Assembly (NCBI RefSeq): GCF_026248685.1
Contig: NZ_CP111036.1
Span: 2,294,001 to 2,358,000, forward strand
From: Haladaptatus caseinilyticus
GTDB taxonomy: Archaea > Halobacteriota > Halobacteria > Halobacteriales > Haladaptataceae
Reading direction: 5' to 3'
Length of the DNA: 64,000 nt
Of this stretch, positions 17,565 through 24,659 are shown one piece after another (position 1 is the first letter of the stretch; the number at the start of each line of letters is the position of its first letter). A program made the position numbers and the translations under genes. The notes beneath the pieces were generated by a model that saw nothing but the letters and a program-made list of their open reading frames with translations, did no database searches and was not told the DNA's origin.

Positions 17565-19936
17565 CGCTCGCCTCCGTGGAACGTGACCGCAACTTCGCCA
17601 CGGATTTCGAGTGACATCGGTTTGTACTCCGTGTTCGCCCACGCTTCCAGTTGGTCACGGTAGTGGTCGGAGAAGTACTCTCCCGAGTTGCCACCCGGCA
17701 GAATCGCCTCCGAATCGCCACCCATTGGGCATATCATCCGCCAACTGCTGCCAACCGCGGACTCGACTCGATAGTTGTTTACTGTGTGACTTGCTCCGTC
17801 CGTCGGCAGTTCGGGATAGTTCAAAAACGACTGGTCGAACGGGTGAGTGATCGTACGGGTCGTGTTGTAATCGCCGAACGTGTCGTATCCTTCCTCGTCG
17901 ATAGTCTCGATAGCGTTTCGAAGGGCACGAACCATCACCGCCTTCCTCCCGTCGCCGCCGAACCAGCGTTCCGCTTCGAGGTTTGCCAGCACCCAGTCGC
18001 GAGGGTAATAGTCCTCGTCCAATCCAGCACGTTTGAACTCGTCATCGAACGTTTCCTTCCGAAACGCGTCGAACCAGTGGACGAACAACAGAGCACCCCG
18101 GGAGTCGCGTTCCATGCGGTAGTTCCAATTCGACAGCGTCTCGATCGCCGACTGGAGGCCGTCCTTTCCCCGTGCCGAATCGAGGAGTTCCGGTACGAGC
18201 CGTTCAGCCCGCAAATCCCGCGTATCGTCCTGTATCTTCTTCATCGTCGCTACATCGATCGCTTCGGATTCGGCCGCTTGGTCCAACAGTTCGTAGATTC
18301 GCTTCCCTCGATACGGACTGGAGTAGCCTTCCGAGGGAAATCGGTCGTCCGTCACTCGCTGGTTTGCCGTGGCCAACACGTCCGGGTTGACGACATGCGG
18401 TTTCTCCTCGAAGGGAACGAAGCCGTTCCACGACGAGACGCCGAACGGTTCGAACCCTTTCCATTCGCCCTCCCCGGCGGACCCGTCGAAGATTCGATTC
18501 CCTCGGACCTCCTCGCCGTCCGCCATCCGCCGCGGAATCCGCCCCGTGACGTAGTAGAGCGTGTTCCCCGACTCGTCCGCATACACGAGGTTCTGCGTCG
18601 GCAGGTCGAACTGCCGCGTCGCGGACAGGACGTCTTGCATCCCTCCACTCCCGCTGTACCGATGAATCGCCAGTGTCGTTTCGGTCGCAGTGTGACCAGT
18701 CCACGAGACACCGACACGATGACCCTCGCGTTCCAGCATCGGCCCGTGAACCGTCTTCCGAACAGTTACCGACCGACTTTCGCCATCCGCAACCTCGATT
18801 TCACGCCGTTCGGTGTCGAAATCGCGCCATTCGCCCTCGTATCGATACCGGTCGCCATCCGTCTCGTACCGATAGAAGTCGATGACGTCCGCGCCGGTGT
18901 TCGTAAATCCCCACGCCCCGGCGTGATTCCGGCCGATGACGACGAACGGAACGCCTGGGAACGTAACCCCGCGAACGCGCGTCTCGCCGACTTCGAGGTT
19001 CATCTCGTACCAAACCGGCGGGGCCATCAGGCTGAGATGCGGGTCGTTCGCTACGATCGGCTGGCCGCTTTTCGTGTGCTTGCCGGAGACGACCCAACTG
19101 TTCGACCCGATTCCATGGTCGCGCTCGAACTCGCCCAGCCAATCGAGAAGCGCGGTACCGACCGAATCCACCGCCGGGTCCTCGGCGGTAGTGCCGTCGA
19201 GCGACACTCCCTCGTTTGGCGAGTCCTCGTTATCGCTCCCATCGTTTCGGATGATGGGTGAATCGTGGTCGAGCCGTGCGGGATAGAGGTCCTCGGCCGC
19301 TTCCCGCCCGAGCATTTTGGCGACCTTTGCCCGCCGTAGCGTCAGAAAACTCCCCGTCAGATTCCACGAGATCTGTTTCTCCATCAGCATCGTGTCCGCG
19401 GGGTTCCACGGGTCGGGTTCGTACTCCAGCAGGGAGAATTCGAGCGGAAGCGGTTCGTTCTCGATGTAATCGTTAACGCCGTCCGAAAAGGCACGCACGA
19501 GAGCGCCAGTGTCGGTGTTCGCGACGTGGTTCCAGGTCGCTTCCGCCGCGCCCGCGAAGTCCATCTGAACGTGGAACTCATCGGTCGAAATCGCTGCTTC
19601 GCCGACGACGGCCGCGACTTCGCCCCGCATCAACCGGCGCTGAAGGTCGAGTTGAAAGAGCCGATCCCGGGCCTGTGCATATCCGACCGCAAAATAGAGG
19701 GCTTCCTCGCTGTCCGCCGTGATGTTCGGAACGCCGTCCGCGTCGTACCGAAGTTTTGCGGAGCCATAGGGACTTTCGACGCGGGAGTCGGGTCGGTCCG
19801 TCGCCCCGTCCCATGCCGCCCCACTCAGGGGAGCGAACCGTCGAAGATAGCTCCGAACCGGCGAAAGTGCGCTCCCGGCGACGGTTCCGCCGAGAATCGC
19901 ACCGACGAGCGCCCGCCGCGTGGTATCCGTGTCCAT
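17561..19936 (-). CDS. Penicillin acylase family Ntn-hydrolase
   Basis: A 791-residue precursor of the N-terminal nucleophile amidase family (penicillin G acylase, cephalosporin and AHL acylases). The autoprocessing site is visible as GSNSW, making Ser278 the likely new N-terminus and nucleophile; NDPHL follows as in the family. The N-terminus (TRRALVGAI then a hydrophobic run) suggests Tat-dependent export or a membrane anchor. Alpha and beta chains of about 277 and 514 residues are expected. The natural substrate in haloarchaea is unknown; N-acyl amides or lipid-like amides are possibilities. It overlaps the small membrane protein gene by 4 nt. Confidence 0.9.
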   Translation of the reverse strand: MDTDTTRRALVGAILGGTVAGSALSPVRSYLRRFAPLSGAAWDGATDRPDSRVESPYGSAKLRYDADGVPNITADSEEALYFAVGYAQARDRLFQLDLQRRLMRGEVAAVVGEAAISTDEFHVQMDFAGAAEATWNHVANTDTGALVRAFSDGVNDYIENEPLPLEFSLLEYEPDPWNPADTMLMEKQISWNLTGSFLTLRRAKVAKMLGREAAEDLYPARLDHDSPIIRNDGSDNEDSPNEGVSLDGTTAEDPAVDSVGTALLDWLGEFERDHGIGSNSWVVSGKHTKSGQPIVANDPHLSLMAPPVWYEMNLEVGETRVRGVTFPGVPFVVIGRNHAGAWGFTNTGADVIDFYRYETDGDRYRYEGEWRDFDTERREIEVADGESRSVTVRKTVHGPMLEREGHRVGVSWTGHTATETTLAIHRYSGSGGMQDVLSATRQFDLPTQNLVYADESGNTLYYVTGRIPRRMADGEEVRGNRIFDGSAGEGEWKGFEPFGVSSWNGFVPFEEKPHVVNPDVLATANQRVTDDRFPSEGYSSPYRGKRIYELLDQAAESEAIDVATMKKIQDDTRDLRAERLVPELLDSARGKDGLQSAIETLSNWNYRMERDSRGALLFVHWFDAFRKETFDDEFKRAGLDEDYYPRDWVLANLEAERWFGGDGRKAVMVRALRNAIETIDEEGYDTFGDYNTTRTITHPFDQSFLNYPELPTDGASHTVNNYRVESAVGSSWRMICPMGGDSEAILPGGNSGEYFSDHYRDQLEAWANTEYKPMSLEIRGEVAVTFHGGER

Positions 19937-20003
19937 GTATCGAACTGTGAGCGAGCCGATATAAATGACCGTATACCGGTCGAGACGAGTCGTGCTCGGC
20001 TTT

Positions 20004-20327
20004 TCATTTCCACGGATTCGTCACGAGATCGGTTTGTACGTCACTGCCGACTTCGATCCGGCAATCCGTCCTCGCCCGTGCGATACAGAGCAGGACGTAT
20101 CCGCCCTGCTCGAACTCGCGTTTCAGTCCTCGTGGCGGTCGTGCGTGTTCGATTTCCCCCTCGATCATTCGGCCGGTGCACGTCGCACACGCGCCGGTTC
20201 GACAGCCAAAGGGGAGGCCGACTCCGGCCCGTTCCGCGGCATCGAGAACCGACTCATCCTCGGTTCCGTGGACGGTTTCCGTTCGCCCATCACGCCACCG
20301 GAGTTCGATTCTATGGCGATCCCTCAC
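20004..20327 (-). CDS. 2Fe-2S ferredoxin coupled to SBP56
   Basis: A 107-residue plant-type 2Fe-2S ferredoxin: ligands are Cys42, Cys47, Cys50 (CRTGACATC) and Cys81 (LLC). I start at the GTG at 20327 because it overlaps the stop of the selenium-binding protein gene as GTGA; an ATG 36 nt upstream would lie inside that gene. The tight coupling suggests the ferredoxin carries electrons for, or from, the SBP56-like oxidase. It lacks the N-terminal helical extension of the main halophilic ferredoxin. Confidence 0.85.
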   Translation of the reverse strand: MRDRHRIELRWRDGRTETVHGTEDESVLDAAERAGVGLPFGCRTGACATCTGRMIEGEIEHARPPRGLKREFEQGGYVLLCIARARTDCRIEVGSDVQTDLVTNPWK

Positions 20328-21724
20328 TGCCACACGTCGCTCGTGCAGTCGCCGTCCGGCCACCTGATTTCGTGTGCACGAGCCGGGCCGTTCGGCATCT
20401 CGCCGAAATCGACCAGGAAATCCTCATCCAACGTCATCGTCCCTTTTCGAGGGTTCACGTCGGCCTTGAGCATCACGGAACCGCGTTCCGCTTCCTCCGG
20501 ATAGAACTGATTGTCCCACGTCGAGAACAGCGAAGTCGTCCAGTACAGTCGCTCGCCGTCGATGGACAGCTGAAGCATCTGTGGCCCGGCGATGACCGGT
20601 CGGTCGTCTTCACCCGTCGGATGTCGCGGGCCGAAGAGGCCACCAGCCCAGAGTTGGTCCGCGAGACGCGGGTTCGCCGGGTCGCTCACGTCGTACATAC
20701 GAACGTCGCCGTGGAGCCAGTTCGAGAAGAACAGGTAGCGGTCGTCCATCGAAACGAGGAGGTCGGTGATGAGGCCCGGGACGGGCATGTCCCAGTCCTC
20801 GTGTTCGCGCGGTTCTACGTCGATCACCTTCTCCGCGAACCACTCCTTTTCGCGCTCGTAGAAGTGGAAGACGTTCGAGGACAACGCCGCACCGACGTAG
20901 CCGTGCACCGCTTCGGGACTGTGCAGGAATCGTACTTCCAGTGGAATCATACCTTCCTCGCCCAAATCGAGCGTCTGTTCGACCGTCCGGTCCGTCCAGT
21001 CCCAGACGTGGAGTTTGTGGCCGTAGTTTCCTGCTTCCACGTCGTCCAAGCCGAAGCCTGGATAGTAGGTTTTCGGTGCGGCCCACTCCGAGGAAACCAT
21101 CACGTTGTGCCGAGGTTGATACCAGAAGTCGTAGTTCATCTCGATTTCGCCCGGCGGGTCCCAGCGTCCTTCGATTTCGAAATCGTCGTTCAGTTCGAGG
21201 AAGCCACCCGGTAGGTCGCCGTCCTTGTTCCCAAGCATGGAAACGAGAATCTCGCCATCCGGAATGCAGTGGACCGTGTGCGGAGCAGAAAGGTCGTACT
21301 CGTACACTTCCTCCGGTTCGATGACCTTCACGATTTCCGGGCTCTCCCGGTCTTTCGTATCGATGATGTGCAATCGGGACGACCGCTGGCCCGGAACGAC
21401 GAGATGCCGCCGCTCCAAACCTTCGACGTGACAGGACGACGAACAGGCGTTCCAGCCGAAGTGGTGTAGCTCGTCGCCTTTGTTCGGCATCTCCACCCTG
21501 TCGATGACTTCACAGTACGTGTTCGAATCCGGGTTGATATCCACGACCGACAGAAAGTCCGGCGCGTCGACGTCGGTGCCGACGTACAGCGATGGTACGT
21601 ACGCGATTTGCTCGCGCTCGGCCTGCTCGATGGCGGCCTGCGGCGTCGCATAGCCCGGCCCCTCTACGTCGTGGTGTTCGTGCTGTTCGTGCGCTTCGCT
21701 TTCGGATGATTCGGTATCGCTCAT
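20324..21724 (-). CDS. SBP56 selenium-binding protein / methanethiol oxidase family
   Basis: A 466-residue beta-propeller of the SBP56 family. Human SELENBP1 and bacterial homologues oxidise methanethiol to formaldehyde, hydrogen peroxide and sulfide, using copper. An internal CSSSCHVEG stretch and numerous conserved His (HHFGWNACSSSCH, HTVHCIPDGE, RHPTGED) match the family. The N-terminus is His/Glu-rich (EAHEQHEHHDVEG), possibly a metal-binding tail. It is followed by an overlapping 2Fe-2S ferredoxin gene. Methanethiol as substrate is inferred from the family, not shown here. Confidence 0.88.
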   Translation of the reverse strand: MSDTESSESEAHEQHEHHDVEGPGYATPQAAIEQAEREQIAYVPSLYVGTDVDAPDFLSVVDINPDSNTYCEVIDRVEMPNKGDELHHFGWNACSSSCHVEGLERRHLVVPGQRSSRLHIIDTKDRESPEIVKVIEPEEVYEYDLSAPHTVHCIPDGEILVSMLGNKDGDLPGGFLELNDDFEIEGRWDPPGEIEMNYDFWYQPRHNVMVSSEWAAPKTYYPGFGLDDVEAGNYGHKLHVWDWTDRTVEQTLDLGEEGMIPLEVRFLHSPEAVHGYVGAALSSNVFHFYEREKEWFAEKVIDVEPREHEDWDMPVPGLITDLLVSMDDRYLFFSNWLHGDVRMYDVSDPANPRLADQLWAGGLFGPRHPTGEDDRPVIAGPQMLQLSIDGERLYWTTSLFSTWDNQFYPEEAERGSVMLKADVNPRKGTMTLDEDFLVDFGEMPNGPARAHEIRWPDGDCTSDVWQ

Positions 21725-21894
21725 GCTCCCTTCCCCCAGAATTGGGGTACGATATCGAAGGGTGTGATGCGGCGGGTTGCGGCAATAATTGCCTCAAAAA
21801 GGGTGTCGAGCGAGTCACCTCCTCGGGTAGCTACCGCTACAGGCGAAATCTTCAGTATCCACAGAAATGAAGCAGAATCGAAGTCAGTTGTGGC

Positions 21895-22353
21895 TTACTC
21901 GTACAGCCACTCGGCGTCGATCTTCTCGTAATCGACCAGTTCGCCCTCGTCGAAGAACAGGTCGATTTCGCGCTCGTTCGCGCCCTCGTCCTCGTGATCC
22001 GAACCGTGGATAACGTTCCGGCCGAGGTCGAGTCCGAAGTCGCCACGGATGGTGCCCGGGGCGGATTCGGCGGGGTCGGTTTCGCCCATCATGCGGCGAA
22101 CCTGCTGTGTCGCGTCCTGTCCCTCCCAAACCATCGCGAAGACGGGTCCGGAGGTGATGAACTCGACGAGGCCGTCGAAGAACGGCTTGCCCTCGTGTTC
22201 ACCGTAGTGGTCGTGGGCGAGTTCCTCGCTTATCTGCATGAACTTGCCGCCGACCATCTTCAGACCGCGGTCCTCGAATCGGGAGACGATCTCACCGATG
22301 AGGCCGCGCTGAACGCCGTCGGGCTTGACCATTACGAACGTTCGCTCGCTCAT
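21895..22353 (-). CDS. ndk: Nucleoside diphosphate kinase
   Basis: A 152-residue NDK transferring the gamma phosphate from ATP to NDPs through phosphohistidine; the active His116 lies in NVIHGSD. It retains KPDGVQRG near the N-terminus. The ATG at 22353 overlaps the stop of the L24e gene (ATGA), fixing the start; further upstream Mets fall inside L24e. It is the last gene of the L7Ae-S28e-L24e-Ndk operon conserved across Euryarchaeota. It carries the haloarchaeal insertion between 90 and 105. Confidence 0.97.
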   Translation of the reverse strand: MSERTFVMVKPDGVQRGLIGEIVSRFEDRGLKMVGGKFMQISEELAHDHYGEHEGKPFFDGLVEFITSGPVFAMVWEGQDATQQVRRMMGETDPAESAPGTIRGDFGLDLGRNVIHGSDHEDEGANEREIDLFFDEGELVDYEKIDAEWLYE

Positions 22354-22541
22354 TCGTTCCCACTCTCTGCTTGGCCATCCGCCGTCCATTCGAGGTCGCG
22401 TGGTTCGCGACCGAGGTCGGCGTTCTTCTCACATTTGCTGGAGCAGTAGTGGATGGTCGATCCGTCCGTGCGGACGAACATCGTTCCCGTTCCGGGTTCG
22501 ATGTCGTCGCCGCAGTAGTCACACTCTCGCGTTTGTGGCAT
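22350..22541 (-). CDS. rpl24e: 50S ribosomal protein L24e
   Basis: A 63-residue zinc-ribbon protein of the large subunit; the four zinc ligands are Cys7, Cys10, Cys33 and Cys37 (CDYC, CSSKC). The acidic C-terminal tail is typical of halophiles. The ATG at 22541 overlaps the TAA of S28e by one base (TAATG), which sets the start. Confidence 0.96.
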   Translation of the reverse strand: MPQTRECDYCGDDIEPGTGTMFVRTDGSTIHYCSSKCEKNADLGREPRDLEWTADGQAESGNE

Positions 22542-22768
22542 TATTGTCCTCCGATGGAGTCTGCCTCGCGTGCGGTCTCGCGCAGCTGCAGCACGTCGCC
22601 CTCTCGGACGGGGCCGAGACAGTTGCGCGTAATGATACGCCCTTGATTCTCTCCCTCGCGGATGCGGCATTTGACCTGCATGGCCTCGCCGTGCATCCCC
22701 GTCTTACCGACGATTTCGATGACCTCGGCGGAGGTGGAGTCCTCCTGTCCGGTCTCTTCAGCACTCAT
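22541..22768 (-). CDS. rps28e: 30S ribosomal protein S28e
   Basis: A 75-residue small-subunit protein with an OB-type fold; the motif GPVREGDVL and the C-terminal LRETAREA are diagnostic for S28e. It lies 11 nt after L7Ae and overlaps L24e by one base. Length is as expected with a short acidic N-terminal extension. Confidence 0.97.
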   Translation of the reverse strand: MSAEETGQEDSTSAEVIEIVGKTGMHGEAMQVKCRIREGENQGRIITRNCLGPVREGDVLQLRETAREADSIGGQ

Positions 22769-22779
22769 CGTCTACCACC

Positions 22780-23142
22780 TCACCGAAGTTCCTCGACCTT
22801 CGAGGCGATGTCGTCCACGTCGTCGCTGGCTTCGCCAGCGTCCACGATGGCGGCGGCGGCGCTGCCGACTTCGAGGCCAGCCGCGTGACCGACATCGTCC
22901 TGCGTCTCGACGAAGATGAAGGGGATTCCCTTCTCGTCGGCGAGTTCTGGCAGGTGCATGACGATTTCTTCCGGCTGGACGTCTTCGGCGACGTAGATGA
23001 GGTCGGCGTTACCGCGCTCGACAGCCTTGGTCGTCTCGTTCGTTCCTTTCTTTACGGTTCCGGTGTCCCGTGCGACCTCGAGCGTATCGAGTGCTCGGTC
23101 TTGGAGGTCGGCTGGGACGTCGTAGTTGACGTATACTGGCAT
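22780..23142 (-). CDS. rpl7ae: 50S ribosomal protein L7Ae (K-turn binding)
   Basis: A 120-residue RNA-binding protein. In archaea L7Ae is a ribosomal protein and also the core K-turn binder of box C/D and H/ACA RNPs and RNase P. The kink-turn contact region [12 protein letters not shown] (about 34-45) and the loop with [10 protein letters not shown] are intact. It is the first gene of the operon with S28e, L24e and Ndk. Its leader carries a C/D-box-like element, which may allow feedback by L7Ae itself. Confidence 0.97.
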   Translation of the reverse strand: MPVYVNYDVPADLQDRALDTLEVARDTGTVKKGTNETTKAVERGNADLIYVAEDVQPEEIVMHLPELADEKGIPFIFVETQDDVGHAAGLEVGSAAAAIVDAGEASDDVDDIASKVEELR

Positions 23143-23262
23143 GGTTGTTCACCTTTCCTACGCGCTGGCTCAGGCTCCCCTGCCGGATGAATCCTGTGCG
23201 GCTAGGAGCATCATCAACCCCGCGTAGGTTGTACCCTTGAGTTGATGATGCCCCCATAAAAA
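23143..23262 (-). promoter_or_regulatory. L7Ae leader: TATA box, inverted repeat and K-turn-like element
   Basis: Reading the minus strand: a TATA-like TTTTTAT at 23262-23256 predicts a start near 23232. A perfect 11-bp inverted repeat (23241-23251 with 23208-23218) surrounds that point. Downstream, TGATGA (23216-23211) resembles box C and CTGA (23173-23170) resembles box D; the stem GCTCC (23209-23205) pairs with GGAGC (23178-23174) between them, so the two boxes can form a kink-turn. AGGTGA lies just before the ATG. K-turn autoregulation by archaeal L7Ae is known in other species; here it is inferred. Confidence 0.5.
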
Positions 23263-23618
23263 CGCTTTCAAATGAATGACGGAGTGACACGCTTGCACAT
23301 GCGGTCGTGGCGGCGATTTCGGAGGATTATTACTCCGCGGCGAAACCGTTCGACCGCTCGACACGGAATCGACCGTAAAAAAGCGCGACCTGATACGCAC
23401 CACCGGAGAATGCGTGGTCTCCGAGTCGGCCTTCTTCCATGAGTCATACTCGTTCGACTCGGTCGTCGGAACGAAAGACTGGGCCAGCCATACCCAGAAC
23501 GATGTCACTACTGACAAGGACTTCAATTCATGTGCTGAAACACAAAATACGGTACGAAACCTCTCAGACGAATCCGAATGAGGGTTTTGAGGATTCGGTA
23601 CGTATTCGTACTGGAATC
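23263..23618. other. Intergenic region between divergent rpl7ae and cox III
   Basis: About 350 nt without a convincing gene. Open frames here are Arg/Ser-rich and lack acidic bias. It should contain the promoter of the oxidase subunit III gene, but I see no clear TATA box. Nothing repetitive was noticed. Confidence 0.5.
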
Positions 23619-24476
23619 ATGAGTGGGGGAAACGTCGGAGAGGAGCACGAACCGCATCACCACCCGGCACCCGAAGACTGGCCGCGGGGGTTCGGTGAAG
23701 CGTCGTGGTGGCCGTTCGTTTCGGCGTTCGGTGTCGCAGGGCTGTACGTCGGTGCGGGACTGTACGTTTTGAGCCACGGCGGAAACGACTACGTCTCGCC
23801 GTTGTCGAGTGCGGCCGTCTTCGTCGCCGGGACGGTAGTTTTCCTCATCGGTCTGTACGGCTGGCTGTATCACGGGTTCGTGGACCGCTACTGGAGTTAC
23901 GAGGGGGCGGGCGGGACGAAACTTCGCTGGGCGATGGTGCTGTTCCTCATCACGGAGGTTGCAACCTTCGGCGCGGGCTTCGTCTACTACTTTTTCATCC
24001 GTGCAGGAACGTGGCCGCCGACCGGTCAAACGATTCCACCGTTAGTGAACTCGCTCGTACTCATCAACACACTCATCCTCGTTACGAGCAGTGTCACGCT
24101 TCACTTTTCACACGTCGCGCTCCACCGAGGCAAACGGCGGCAGTTCGTCGGTTTGCTGACTCTGACAGTCGTCTTGTCCATCGTCTTCATCGGCGGTCAA
24201 GCGTTCGAATATTACGAGTACATCACTCACGAGGGGTTCACGCTTACCTCGGGCGTTTTCGGGAGCGCGTTCTTCGGCCTGACCGGCCTTCACGGCCTTC
24301 ACGTCTCGCTCGGAATCGTTCTCATGACGATTCTGCTCGGTCGCGCCCTCATCGGGCAGTACAACGCCGACCGAGACACCTCCATCAGCACCGTTTCGAT
24401 GTATTGGCACTTCGTAGACGCGGTTTGGATCTTCCTTGTCGTGTCCATCTACGCCGGGGCATCGCTTTCTGGCTGA
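23619..24476 (+). CDS. Heme-copper oxidase subunit III
   Basis: A 285-residue polytopic membrane protein of the cytochrome c oxidase subunit III family, with about seven helices. Diagnostic stretches are FLITEVATFGAGFVYYF, HVALHRGKR, GQAFEYYEY and the C-terminal YWHFVDAVWIFL. The N-terminal 25 residues are His/Pro/Glu-rich and cytoplasmic. I start at MSGGNVG; the open frame extends upstream but without halophilic composition. Subunits I and II are not adjacent, so this is either a detached subunit gene or a paralogue. It supports proton-pumping terminal oxidases. Confidence 0.92.
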   Translation: MSGGNVGEEHEPHHHPAPEDWPRGFGEASWWPFVSAFGVAGLYVGAGLYVLSHGGNDYVSPLSSAAVFVAGTVVFLIGLYGWLYHGFVDRYWSYEGAGGTKLRWAMVLFLITEVATFGAGFVYYFFIRAGTWPPTGQTIPPLVNSLVLINTLILVTSSVTLHFSHVALHRGKRRQFVGLLTLTVVLSIVFIGGQAFEYYEYITHEGFTLTSGVFGSAFFGLTGLHGLHVSLGIVLMTILLGRALIGQYNADRDTSISTVSMYWHFVDAVWIFLVVSIYAGASLSG

Positions 24477-24503
24477 GTTCGGAGTTTTGACACCATCACA
24501 AAG

Positions 24504-24604
24504 CATTTATTCAATGATGTACACAGTGGATTTGGCGAGGTCCCCGCATCAGCGCGAGCGGGTTGGCGCCATCACCTAACCCCACCTCGCCTCTCTGCTC
24601 CTGA
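24504..24604 (+). ncRNA. Candidate small structured RNA upstream of tmcA
   Basis: A TATA-like TTTATT (24506-24511) lies about 25 nt before a compact fold whose closing helix is a perfect 8-bp pairing of GGCGAGGT (24534-24541) with ACCTCGCC (24584-24591). Inside it are a 5-bp hairpin CCCGC/GCGGG (24543-24547, 24558-24562) and a shorter hairpin around TTGG/CCTAA. This gives a 58-nt three-way junction beginning where transcription is predicted. It could be a free RNA or the leader of tmcA (start 24660). I do not recognise a known RNA family. Confidence 0.45.
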
Positions 24605-24659
24605 CCTTACGATACGAGCGAAGAGAAACATCCTTGCACTGGTCGGGCAAAGCGACAGT

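Noticed and set aside
24514-24604. A box C/D sRNA reading of the region before tmcA (ATGATGT as C-like box, CTGA as D box).
   Set aside because: The C-like box is imperfect and overlaps the TATA region, no terminal stem pairs outside the boxes, and there are no C'/D' boxes. The closing-helix model explains more.
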